This document shows, piece after piece, positions 1 through 10,816 of a DNA stretch of 64,000 bases. Within the stretch, counting starts at the first letter, position 1. Every line of letters starts with the position of its first letter. A program made the position numbers and the translations under genes. The stretch spans positions 27,886,698 to 27,950,697 of the forward strand of contig OY992833.1 in assembly GCA_963921425.1 (NCBI GenBank). The letters are read 5' to 3'. Source of the stretch: Dryas octopetala (Eukaryota; Streptophyta; Magnoliopsida; Rosales; Rosaceae). The notes below the pieces were generated by a model. That model did no database searches and was not told where the DNA came from. It saw only the letters and a program-made list of their open reading frames with translations.

Positions 1-2182
1 TCGTCTCGCTTGAAACCCATCTATATAAATAGATTAGTTAGTAAATGTAGTTCATTATTATATGGTAATTATTATAATTATTTATGTGACCACTTTAATA
101 TGGTCAAAAAACATAATCCCTCTAGTATTACATAAGGTCTGAATTTTGCTAGGAGTTGGAGGTTGTCAATATATAAAAAAAGATTACCACATTTGCCCAT
201 AAAGAAAAAAAAAAGATTACCACCACTATAACATTATCCTCTTATCATCACTATTGTTCTATTAGCTATTGATGCAGCAACCACTATCAATGGTAGTGAT
301 TTAGCAATTGCCACTCTGCAGTCACCATTAAGCTGATGGTTGTTCAGAATGGAGTGACAAAGTGGCTAAGCAAACCCTTTTTTTGGAATGGTGGAGTTTG
401 GAGACAAGAACTGTCTTTCACTACTGACAGCTTGTGGCTCCACCAATATTGCAGATAGTTGCTAATATGGGATCACCATTGATGGAAATGTTGCTGTATT
501 GGTGTTAATCAAAATGCCTTTGCAAATGATTATATATATTTGATAAATTGGCAAATGATTTTGCTGCTAATTGCAATGCATAATTCCAGTGGTTTTTGCT
601 GCTATTTCTAGTATATTTGATGTGCTATTTGCACTGGACATGCCCACATTCCACAACTTAATATGGATCATCTGGCAGTTGCAGTTGAAAAGGAGATCAT
701 GTAGCAAATGTTTACAGTTTAATTATACAACTATAAAAGGACCTGCCCTAATATGGACCTCCATGACAGCAAAATGCAGATTCTAACTCATCCATTATTA
801 ATCAAATAAAAGCAACCAGAAATGTGAATTTCATTGAATCAAAATGAACTTGCTACTTACACTTATATTAGAAGATACATAAATCATACATACAGCAATA
901 TCAAAAGATACAAAAATCGTATGGATGCTTGCCCTTCTTCACAATCTTCTGTCTTGGCTCTCTTTGCCTTTGGTCTGCAAAAAACATACATCCAGCAATA
1001 TCAGAAGAGACAAAAATCGTACAAAGCCACTCAAATATATGGGAACAAGGAATACCTCTCTATGAAAGGTTTCTTAGTCACTTCAATAGACTTCTCCACA
1101 ACTTGAGACTCTAAACATATCAAACAAATTAATCAAAGCAAGTCCAAATCATATTCACAAACAATTCACACAACACAAAACACCCACCCAAGTGCATCTT
1201 GATTTTGGCATCAAGGCTACAATTGTGCATGCTGATTAGTGGCATTGGCACATCCTTGTTGCACTCCTCGCTGCAAAATAACCCACAATTTACTTATTTA
1301 ATTTTGTTGATTAATCAATTGGATACAACAAACAAAAAAACCCTGAAATACGGACAAAATGAGATCTACAAATAGATGAGAGAGAAAAGAGAGAAAAATC
1401 TACAAACAGAACCTACCATGTATTTTCAGATCTACAAAGAATAAACCCTCGTCTGGTTTTGATCTAGCTTCATGGCTGGGTTTTTGGAAAGACAGAGATC
1501 AGAGGGAGAGAGAGAAGGAGAAGAAGAAGAGTTTGGCAATAATCTCGCCAGAATCCTCCACCAGACGATGGTGGTCCGATCACAGACAGAGAGATGAGAG
1601 AGAAGAGAGGGTACGGCTGGTTTGGGGTTTGGAGAAAATGAAAATGAATTGCTGGAGTTAGTTTTTTATCCTCCATCAACCCTAAGTAACAAAATTACAC
1701 ATTTACCCCTTAAACTAAAATCACCATATTTTGTTATCCTTCATCAACACAGGTGTAAACAGTGACCGAAGAAACCCAAATTCATGTGATTTCGTGCGCT
1801 AGACGCCTAGACTAGACATTATAAGAAGTGAAAGAAATTTCCACTCTTCCAATTTTTGGTTGAATTTGTGGTGGGAAGAAAGGATCTCAGACAATGGGTT
1901 TTACCACCCGCAGCCCAACGCAACCCATTTAGTTGTATTTACTATTTTTTTTCATTATTTTAGTTATATTTAGTTAATATTCCACCAAATGAGTTTTTCT
2001 TTTTGTCATACTACCCTTAAGTCAACTAATATATCTATTAGTGTAACATGTGGCAACCTTTAACTCCACTCTTTTCTTTATCTCAACTAAAATATTAATT
2101 AGCGATGAAAAAAAATGTCAATAGCCACTAACTCTAATCTAGTTTCTTTTCAAAGTGATCATTGGCCATATTTGTTGTAGTG
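1..2182. mobile_element. Right-hand part of a CACTA-like (En/Spm) element, left end outside the window
   Basis: Read on the minus strand, the sequence ending at 2182 begins CACTACAACAAATATGG, which matches the usual CACTA-superfamily terminus (CACTACAACAAA). The matching left terminus is not in the window, so the left boundary given here is only the window edge. Inside there is no intact transposase. On the minus strand around 980-1100 there are short exon-like stretches after a good acceptor (TTTTTGCAG). A purine-rich block at about 1350-1640 resembles a gene leader. These may be remnants of captured host sequence. Assignment rests on one terminus only. Confidence 0.35.
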
Positions 2183-2206
2183 CACAAAAAATGAAAAGGA
2201 ATGAAA

Positions 2207-2242
<36 letters not shown>

Positions 2243-2511
2243 ACCTCCTAAAGCAGGCCTAAACCTTCCCGGAAGATCTAGAATCGATTCAATTCCTCAA
2301 TGAACTCAATCGCATAAATTCTAAGAAAAAAGAAAAAGAAAAAATCGCATGAATTGTCTCACGATTGATATATAACTTCAAATCAAGATTAACCAAACAC
2401 CTAGAAAGTAACATTAATTGAAGAAAAAATTGAAGATATATATATCGTGCAATGCAAATATTTTAATTACAAAAGAAAAAAATTAGAGAACATGAAAGCT
2501 AGAAATTAACA
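2183..2511. other. Intergenic, with a (TA)n microsatellite
   Basis: AT-rich spacer with a TA dinucleotide run at about 2211-2238. I see no gene or clear mobile-element boundary here. Confidence 0.6.
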
Positions 2512-2900
2512 TCAATTTAAAGAAGACCGAGACTCTGGATCATGAGTAGGCATTTCAAAGCGGCAAAGTGGGTGACTCTTCCTCAGCCATGTTGCTATAC
2601 AGTCGGCATGATACACATGAGATCGAGCAAGGCATGCACGCCCTGCACCCAATTCTAGCTTCCTGCAGACATACACTGCAAATCCCACTCTCGTCAATCT
2701 TTTTCCTTCACTACCACTCTAACCCTCTCCTTCAGAAGTTCCTCAATTGACGACTCACTTGCCGGTACCATCCTGGCCATTGTTGCTCTCTTCCGGTCCC
2801 TCCATCCGTTAGGCAAGTGAAGATGATCTGATCCACTATGGGAGAGTGCAGAGAAGGGTCGACTACTCGACTCCAAGCAAGGCAGAAGAGCTGGTGGGAA
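2512..2900 (-). pseudogene. RING-H2 finger E3 ligase, disrupted copy
   Basis: Three overlapping frames together give a RING-H2 protein. One frame carries an upstream helix (SSIEELLKERVRVVV). The next carries the first zinc pair (GICSVCLQE). The third carries SHVYHADCIATWLRKSH followed by PLCRFEMPTHD. No single frame holds the domain: at least two frameshifts are needed to join the parts. The segment after WLRKSH has lost two residues, so the Cys-x2-Cys that should read CPLC keeps only its second cysteine. RING-H2 proteins of this shape transfer ubiquitin from an E2 enzyme to a substrate. This copy could not fold a complete cross-brace, so I call it a pseudogene. The upstream boundary is approximate. 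Confidence 0.6.
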
Positions 2901-3323
2901 AGATATGAATTGGTAAAACGTACATCAAGGAGTTGTCTACCATCGAGAGATCGAACTGTATGCCTAGCTAGTTGCTTCTCTTGATGATCAGATGGATGGC
3001 CAATTGGGATCATGATCTGTGTGTCATATCAAGAAATTGCATATTAATTGATGCTTCACTTTGTAAACAAAGTGGATGAAAACTTGAACCGGTACAAGTG
3101 ATCGAAGGTACTCCTAGTACTGTCTGATCTTGATTATGGTGGTCGTACTGGTGATCTTGTCGTACGCAATAATGAAGCTCTTCGGCATAGTGATGGACTT
3201 CCATGACCAAAGACTCACAGACCGATCGAGCTAATTAAACGAATATGTTGTGTAACACAAAGTAATTAATTAGCACTATATGTACTTGTATATACAAAGA
3301 TCTGTTATTTGTAATTTTGTACG

Positions 3324-3354
<31 letters not shown>
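2901..3354. other. Intergenic, with a (TA)n microsatellite
   Basis: No gene recognised. A TA run at about 3327-3354 directly borders the MITE that follows and may have been its target. Confidence 0.5.
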
Positions 3355-3358
<4 letters not shown>

Positions 3359-3757
3359 GCTCCTTCTGTTGAGGTATACCTCAACTTATTTATGTTGAGG
3401 TATGACCTTGTTGGGGCCCACAAGAGTCGTTTTGTGGCGATCCGAACCGTTCGCAAGGATCATCTTCATTGATAGATCATCCTTGCAAAATATTAGTCAA
3501 ATCCGAAATCATTTGTCTATCTAACTTTGATAAAACAAATGAACGGTTTCATCGAAAATATTTGGTTCGTCCATTTATTTGATCAAAGTTAGATAGGCAA
3601 ATGATTTCCGATTTGACTAATTTTTTGGAAGGATGATCTATCAATGGAGATGTAAAAAATGAATGGTTCGGATTGACACAAAACGACTCGTGTGGGCCCC
3701 AATAGGGTATACCTCAACATAAATAAGTTGAGGTATACCTCAACAGAAGGAGCCTGT
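3355..3757. mobile_element. Foldback MITE with arms of about 200 bp
   Basis: The left end (ACAGGCTCCTTCTGTTGAGG) recurs in inverted orientation at the right end (CCTCAACAGAAGGAGCCTGT), and complementarity continues with mismatches through almost the whole 403 bp. Each arm contains the self-complementary motif GTTGAGGTATACCTCAAC. There is no coding capacity. Both flanks are TA repeat, so the target duplication cannot be defined and the superfamily stays open. An RNA read through this element would form a long hairpin. Confidence 0.75.
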
Positions 3758-4587
3758 ATATATATATATGGCGGTGCATTTGCCCTTAACGGCCGGCAAG
3801 TAGGGGTCTTTGCTACATAGCTGGCTAGCTGCCACTCCATCCCCAAGGTTAAATCCACGGCTGGGATTCAACGATTGAACAGCTGTGGTCTTTGCTATAT
3901 GCACCAAATAAATTACCCAAATATTATTGGGTTTCTTTCCCCAATTCAATTAAAAAATGTATTATATATAACCACAGTGTTATTTCTAAAAAAATTAGTT
4001 TAAATATTAACTAATAAAAAGAGGTAAACAAAAAGGGTTTTTTTTTTTTTTTTTAAGCCCAAACCTTATAGATTTGAAACCAAATAGGAAAAGAAACCAA
4101 AACCTATAATAGAAAAGAAACCAAAACCTATTATAGAAAAGAAACCAATACCTATTATAGAAAATTAAGAAACCAATACCTATTATAGAAAAGAAACCAA
4201 TTGATAAAAAGGAAAACCACTATAGTTAAGTGAGACGTGAGAACATCAAGGTATATGTGTTCGAATTTTATAGAAGTAAAGTCACTGGTTCAAGCTTGAG
4301 CAAAATCAAAGAAGGATTTGAGTGTGAAATCTAATCATAATCAAACCCTTCTTCGATTTTTGTCCGAATAATTTAATTTATACTTACAGTAATAACGACT
4401 CATATATATCTCTGTCATATATTCAAGTTAATTAATATGCATGTGCTCAAGACACGTAACGTAGATCATGAAGAAGCATTATGTAGCATACATATAAATT
4501 AAGTTTGAGAAGATTACTCACACACACATGTATATGTACATGTAGGCATTGATCGACCAGCAGCTAGCTTGTGGATGATGAGTGTCA
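3758..4587. other. Intergenic
   Basis: AT-rich DNA with no recognisable gene. It contains the short tandem array listed separately at 4091-4198. It lies downstream of the leftward MIR395 hairpin, so the 3' part of that primary transcript may run into it. Confidence 0.5.
4091..4198. repeat. Tandem repeat, 24-bp unit, about four copies
   Basis: The unit AAGAAACCAAAACCTATTAT plus AGAA repeats at 4091, 4115, 4139 and about 4163. The last copy carries a 4-bp insertion. No coding meaning is apparent. Confidence 0.75.
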
Positions 4588-4722
4588 GATGCTACCCAGA
4601 GTTCCCCCAAACACTTCAGTAGGACAAAGTGATCATCATATATATATATAGCCCTTAATTAATTTGATCATATAGTTACATTGCCTCAGTGAAGTGATCA
4701 GGGGAACTCCAGGGAACAACTA
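4588..4722 (-). ncRNA. MIR395: MIR395 precursor hairpin (minus strand)
   Basis: The minus strand at 4599-4619 encodes a 21-nt sequence that begins CTGAAGTGTTTG and ends GGGGGAACTC, identical to conserved plant miR395. The opposite arm at 4690-4709 reads GAGTTCCCCTGATCACTTCA, giving a duplex with a few central mismatches. The mature sequence lies on the 3' arm of the precursor, as is usual for miR395. The loop is about 70 nt and AT-rich. miR395 is induced by sulfate starvation and targets ATP sulfurylase and SULTR2;1 transcripts (known for the family). A second MIR395 hairpin lies 950 bp away, pointing the other way. Confidence 0.9.
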
Positions 4723-5671
4723 ACGATCTTTAGTCGTCGATATCTCTAGCTAGCTAGCTTGTTTATATGCAGTAGCAATTATCTACTATTTATAGGTGCA
4801 TGTCAAGAGAGAAATTTAAGAAGGTAGGTAGCTAGGCCTTATGGTATGTAACTATGTACGAGAACCATTAGAGACATATCCTCGTACATGGAGATGTTGC
4901 TACCCAAATTAATGAACCTGGTCAGAATTGTGGGGAAAATGAGGTAGGGTGGGGAATATTGTTTAAACGAGTGGCCACAATGCAAGGTCTCCCCAGCCAC
5001 CCAGCTTTTCTGGGTTTTCAGTTGCACGTAGGTACACACGTCCTCTTCAGTCATTTTCATAGATTGCTAGCACATACATATCTTGGATCAACTTGGAGAT
5101 CAGCCCTACAGGGCACTTAGACAGCGAGTATATAACGGATTTTTATCAAACACCTTACCAACGTTAATTGTGTTGATCATGCAGTAAGCTTATAATGCCA
5201 TTTAAGATTCTCTTGATGGTCAAGGAATCTGGGTGGGCCAGGTGGTGATCTTAATTTGTTGATGCTTAATTTCCAGTTATATACCATGGTTTTCACAGAT
5301 ATTGTACGTCCCGCCTTTAATTTCAATTCTGTGATTACATGACATGGGCGCAAAGTATAAACAAGATTTTGGTGAGGATGTATCTGAAACGAAAGGCTGG
5401 ACAAGTTGATCGACACACCTTAAGAATCAAGATTCTTTTCTTGCCTTCAATTGAATTTAACCCACACTTGTGTCTAGGTTCACTCCCACTACTAGCTACC
5501 AATTAAATGCAAACATATGTAATATATGTACTACTACTCATGACCAAATGAAAATTAAGATAGCTAGAGGCTGGTATGCACTATAAATAGCATGCATGCA
5601 TGGTTGCATTGGTAACCCAAGCAATCAAAATTACTACTCGTTTGTAATTCATTAACGTACGTCTGCCAATA
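4723..5671. promoter_or_regulatory. Shared region between divergent MIR395 hairpins
   Basis: About 950 bp separate two MIR395 hairpins that are transcribed outward, so both promoters probably lie here. No protein gene is recognised. I could not place transcription starts, and I did not find a confident sulfate-response element by eye. The bidirectional-promoter role is inferred from geometry alone. Confidence 0.4.
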
Positions 5672-5802
5672 TCAGGTGTCCCCTAGAGTTCCCCCGAACA
5701 CTTCACTAGCTAGCTTGGAATTAATTAATCCTTTAAATTAAGGGTTAAAAACTAGTTTATGGTCTCTACTGAAGTGTTTGGGGGAACTCCTGGTGTCATT
5801 TG
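5672..5802 (+). ncRNA. MIR395: MIR395 precursor hairpin (plus strand)
   Basis: The 3' arm at 5769-5789 carries the conserved 21-nt miR395 sequence (CTGAAGTGTTTG...GGAACTC). The 5' arm at 5686-5706 reads GAGTTCCCCCGAACACTTCA and pairs along almost its full length, with essentially one mismatch inside the duplex. Outside the duplex GGTGTC at 5676 repeats the pairing potential near GGTGTC at 5792 only weakly, so the stem is mainly the miRNA duplex plus a few base pairs. The loop is about 60 nt. Role as for the other copy: down-regulation of sulfate assimilation and transport mRNAs. Confidence 0.92.
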
Positions 5803-8279
5803 ATGATATATATATATATATATATCTCAATTCAAGTGCAAGACAAGTTTTTGGTCAACAGTAGTGGTAGCAGCCCATTCTTTCATATCAAGCAGTACGT
5901 GTTCTAATTTAATTTCATTGTTCTTCTTGTAATTAACAAGCTTAATTTCTCTATTATTTATTGGACACAGGAATCTTCTTACTCACAAAGTGCATCTGTA
6001 CATGCATGACATTTTGTTCACTCTTTCTTAATGAAGCACATACATATTTTTTCTTTTGTTTAAAGAAGGCGTCAGACTCGTGGCCCAAAAAAAAAAAAGA
6101 AGGCGTCAGAAATCCTTCTTTAATTTCATGGCCAAAAAAAATTAAGAAGGCATAAGACTTAGTGGTCAAGATCGATCTTAAAGTTTCCACTACTTAAAAG
6201 TTAAAAGGTCAAGCTGAATGTGTTGTGCAACCCCTTCAGCTTGAGGGGGGGTCGATCATAAGCTTAGCCGCTTAGGTTACGTACTGTTAGTTAAGCATCA
6301 GATCAAGCTACATGCATCTAAAGAGGAGCATGCAGAACCTGTACATCGAAAAGCAGCACATAATAGCTCAAATTAATGAACAGCTGGCTGTAACTATATA
6401 TTATTCATTAGTTAAGTTTCTTCCAAACACTCGATTTTCTCTACTTTTTCTGTCACAGTTTCTCTCTAACTTTCTCAATTAATCTCATTCTTCTACTGTT
6501 CTGAGTGTGGAGTAAGTCGATAAAGCATACTGAATTAATTTCAACTGACAAATTGCTGGTCGATCACATGAGTACATACAACATACGTACACATGTACAC
6601 AGACAGATATATGAACTCAGTCTACTGCAGCAGATCATGAACATATGTTAGTATTAAGTACCCCGATGATTAATTTAAGTACAGCAAGCATATATGCTTT
6701 CATGTGTACGTATATAACATACTAAACCCAAACGATATATCATGCTCCTTCTATTTCACTGTGCTACTGTTATTTTCCTCATATTTTTCGGCTTGATATC
6801 CAAATGCTTGACATGCAGTATATAATTAAGTGAACACTAAATCTTTACGTACCCACCCCTCTCATTAAGTTAATTAAAGACCTTGTCATCTATATAGTTA
6901 AAGTAACTTATAATACTAAAATTAGAATAACAATGGTGTATTAATAATCATGTCCAGCATAGAGCTGTACTAGATGTCTCCTAGACCAGATTAATTGAAC
7001 CAGTGAAGATCGATCGAATAGCTAGAACCCTTTTGTCATTTTAGTTTTCTTTCTCAAATTCGTTTTTTGAATTCTTAGTTTTGGGTTTATAAAAGTCTAA
7101 TATTTAGGTACATACGATGGGGATTGCTATTTGGTAACATGGCATCCTATTATGCCCTACTTCGAACTGGATTCAAAAACAAACATTCATTAGTTTATAC
7201 TTTATATATAGCTAGAATATATAGCTTTAATTTATGTCATATTAATATTATATATGACCTATGGCAATAGTTAATTTGATCATGAAGTGCATAGAGACAA
7301 GTCAGACAACCCCAAGATTCTCCCAGCAGCAAGGGCAACTCAAAAAGGCCGGGACATGCCAAATGTGAGTGTACAAATTAATTTGTATTATTTGTTGGCT
7401 CCACCTCACTTCAATCGCCAACTTTTAAAAAAGCCCTCAAATTAATTATCCCAAAACCCCATATATTAACAAAGCTACCGCACCATAAGACTCCAAATTA
7501 AACCACACGTATGTTCACATAATATATTTGTAATGTGATGTAATTAATAATACTAAAAGACCTGTGTTCACATAAACGACATGCCGCGTAAGAAAACATG
7601 AACGTACGTACTTGGTATTTTTTGTGTCGTTTACTCCAATCGCACACCGTTTGTGTTCTCTCATGCATCCAAGAACCCAAATTGTGGGGTACCATATCCT
7701 GCTTAATTATAATACGATAAGGGGAGCCCAAGTAGTTTTGACTTGTACTATTATCTCTATTAAGGCCAGCTTACTAATTACAGGAGGTGGGTTTTTGCTA
7801 TTTTGTTTCTTTCTCCAGTTTGACCCCTCATGTTGAGAAGTTGCGACCAGACCACTTCTTCCAGCTGTAATAAGCATTTAATATATAGTCCTAGTACACT
7901 AGTTACCAAACCAAAATCTTCGGAACATTAATTAACATCGATCCCATATCCATCAATCTAGGTTGTTCCATAGAGCAACCCCATTTTCTGTTCACCTTCT
8001 TCTAGCTCCTGTCACAATTTTGATGATAAAGAGAGACATTTCATAGATCCCAAGTCCCAACACTTCGAAATCATCGCCAAAAGTGTCACCTTGCCCAAAT
8101 CACCCAATCATCTTAAACTAGGCCCAGTGGTTTTAGTACTCCATATATCCTGCTTATAATTCTACTATGCCTCCTTGATCACCACAATCTCTCTCAGTTT
8201 CCTCAAACATTTTCATCCCAATATTTCTTAATGTCTTTGGCTTCACAATTGACTAATATCATCAGGTAGTACTGGGGTC
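5803..8279. other. Intergenic, including the promoter of the following kinase gene
   Basis: AT-rich, with no recognised gene. A short imperfect duplication around AGAAGGCGTCAGA occurs at 6065-6113. The last few hundred bases before 8280 should hold the promoter and leader of the kinase gene, but no core element stands out. Confidence 0.5.
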
Positions 8280-8754
8280 ATGGGAAATTGTTTGAGGAAA
8301 AAACTTCAGGAGCCAAACGCACCGGTTGACATTGCTCAACCTCACACTGGTTTGCATTCTTATCGAGTAAAATTTAACGTGTCTTTATTCACAAACTTGA
8401 ATATTTAGGCATAGAAATTTCTAAACTGAAACTCTTTAATTTGGTAAAGGAGTCAATGCGTTACAAGTTTCTCAACCCAAAAAAACTTATAAAACAGTAC
8501 TTCAAGACAGGGCTCCAACTGTTTCCTCAACTATCTTACAAGGTCAAGGTACTATATATTACATGTCCCATTAAACTTTGGCTCAACATAAATGCTTGTG
8601 TCTATTTCTTTATCCAATAATCAGTTAATCCTACATGCCTCTGGGTACAGAAAAGAACAGTAAGGGTCAAAAAAGACGAGGATTACCACTTCGAGAGAGG
8701 AATCCATATGTTTCTTCAAACACAGAGATAGGTATATATAGTTATCATTACATG

Positions 8755-8807
<53 letters not shown>

Positions 8808-10405
8808 TCGAAATTCTAATAGATCTAATTAAGTGAACTAATGTAATGTGTCTACTCTTGCAGGTGCAGGAAATGGTAGTAGAGATGATAGAAGGCGTGG
8901 TTATCCTGCCGGCCCTCGAAGAGGTCTGACTTTTGGGGAAGTGAATAAGGATGGAGTGTTTCATGGTTACAAGCTACACTGCTTTTGTTACAGCGCCCTG
9001 AAGGATGCCACACGCAAATTTAGTAGCAAGAATTTAATTGGGCAAGGCGGTTTTGGCGATGTGTACAAGGGATATGTCAGTTATTGCAATATGAACACTG
9101 CTGCAAAACCAGGTGATGGGTTCCCAATTGCTATCAAAAGGCTCAGAAAGACGGGATTACAAGGCCATGAAGAATGGGAGGTCAGCTTTTTTACTTTCTC
9201 TGAGACTCTGTCTCTGTCTCTGTTTTTCAGTGTGTGTGTGTGAGAGAGAGATTTAATTATGCATGTTATGGTTGCAGAATGAAAGGAGATTTATGAGCAA
9301 AATACATCATCCGAACATAGTGAAGCTAATAGGATACTGTTGCGAAGGTGAGCATAGAATGTTGGTTTATGAGTATATGAGCGGAGGAAGCTTGGAGTCC
9401 CAACTCTTGACACGTAAGAAAATCTCCAGATAACACTCATAAAGAGTACCACAATCTGTTTGGTTAACTATATATATATAGACAATGAAAAATATTGAGA
9501 CGACAAAAAAAGGGATTGCAATAGAACCTAAAATTAATGATAGGAATGCAGTAATTGAGCTACGGTTGATTTGATTGTTATAAACAGAAAATGGGACACA
9601 ATTAGATTGGAGCAGAAGAATGAAAGTAGCAATTGGGGCGGCCAAGGCTCTAGATTGTCTTCACACTCATGGGACGCCAGTCATTCATCGCGATCTCAAA
9701 GCCTCCAATGTCCTTTTGGATGAGGTGAGGTTCTCTTATTCATGCTGCTGATGAGTATACTAAGTTGTTCAATTTTGTTAACAATCAACCTGACTGCTAA
9801 TATTGCAGCACTTCAATGCCAAGCTATCAGACTTTGGTCTGGCTAAATATGGACCCCAAGGTGACCAGGACCAAGTAATGACAAGGATTCTTGGCACCAA
9901 AGGTTACATCGCACCTGAATACATAGGAACAGGTACTCAAAACGATGGCCAGTTATTATGAGAGAGACATTGTATACACTAATTGTATGTACAGCGTTGC
10001 CAGACATTCTATATCCCTAAACAAGCTAATGTGTTTCTTGATTTAACAGGGCATGTAACGTTGAAAACCGATGTATACAGCTTTGGGGTAGTTCTGTTAG
10101 AGATTTTCTCAGGCTCCTGTGCCGTTAAGAAATATTCTGATGGGATGGCAGGAGATCTTACCAAGTGGGCTGAACCATTTCTTAGCAACAACCTACTACT
10201 GCATCATGTAATCGACCGGAGACTTGGAAACAACTACCCAATGGAAGAAGCTCAGCAGTTTGCAGAACTCATCCTCCGATGCCTTTGTTCAGACCCCAAG
10301 TGCAGGCCAACAATGACAGGAGTTGTGGCTGATTTGGAGCAGTTGCAAGAAAACAAAAGCCGAAGCAATCTGAACTCGCTCTATATTCCTACGTTTACCC
10401 CATGA
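8280..10405 (+). CDS. PBL-type receptor-like cytoplasmic kinase (RLCK-VII), six exons
   Basis: Exons at 8280-8349, 8864-9180, 9278-9413, 9588-9724, 9809-9932 and 10050-10405 join in frame to 379 residues. The protein begins MGNCLRKK, a likely N-myristoylation and palmitoylation signal that would hold it at the plasma membrane. The kinase domain follows: glycine loop [11 protein letters not shown], catalytic lysine in [20 protein letters not shown] and an activation segment ending [10 protein letters not shown]. All key residues are present, so it should be active. RLCK-VII kinases relay signals from surface immune and growth receptors by Ser/Thr phosphorylation. This copy is more diverged than its neighbour at 10817-14084. 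It has [14 protein letters not shown] where the family usually has a [14 protein letters not shown] motif, and [11 protein letters not shown] replaces the usual GRRAVDK. The genes are convergent paralogues. Confidence 0.9.
8756..8806. repeat. (TG)n microsatellite in intron 1 of the PBL gene
   Basis: About 50 bp of alternating TG, lying 57 bp before the exon 2 acceptor (AG at 8862-8863). In the RNA this is a UG-rich tract close to the splice site. Confidence 0.9.
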
Positions 10406-10816
10406 CCTCCTTACAATAGTTTCTCTAGGCGAAATGGATGTCAGTCATAGTAAAAGCTGATTTCCTTGATAATGCTATTCCCACAATAGCCATTGTGTAA
10501 GGGTCCACTAAACTATATAATGAAAACATCAATTTCCCTGACTCATAGGGCATCAAGTGTTGTTCCATTGGGGTAGAAGTCAAGAAATTTAATCTCTAAT
10601 AAATGAATGAGAGAGAGAGAGTGTGAGAGAGACAGAGAGAAGTTGTCCGAGGTAGCTAACTTTTTACACAAGCAAATTACCGCTGCAAAAATCTGCATAG
10701 CTAAAGAATTACAGGCAGCAGTAACCTCTTCAGAATAACTCAAAATTGTGTCAAAATACAAGCCCAAACTTGATTCTATGTGGAATCAAATAGGTAATTT
10801 ACAGAGAAAACTGTCT
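10406..10816. terminator. Shared 3' region of two convergent kinase genes
   Basis: Only 411 bp separate the two stop codons, so both 3' untranslated regions and polyadenylation sites must fit here or overlap. A GA-rich repeat lies at about 10603-10640. No single poly(A) signal could be assigned with confidence. Confidence 0.5.

Noticed and set aside
1470..1679. 69-codon minus-strand frame with Leu-rich core
   Set aside because: It is translation of a CT-rich leader-like tract inside the CACTA-like region.
3235..3456. Open frame with runs of Tyr-Ile
   Set aside because: It is only translation of the TA microsatellite and MITE end; no coding features.
4091..4198. CRISPR-like array
   Set aside because: It is a simple contiguous tandem repeat without spacers, in a plant nuclear context.
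8716..8964. Thr-His repeat protein on the minus strand
   Set aside because: It is translation of the TG microsatellite in a kinase intron, antisense to a real exon.
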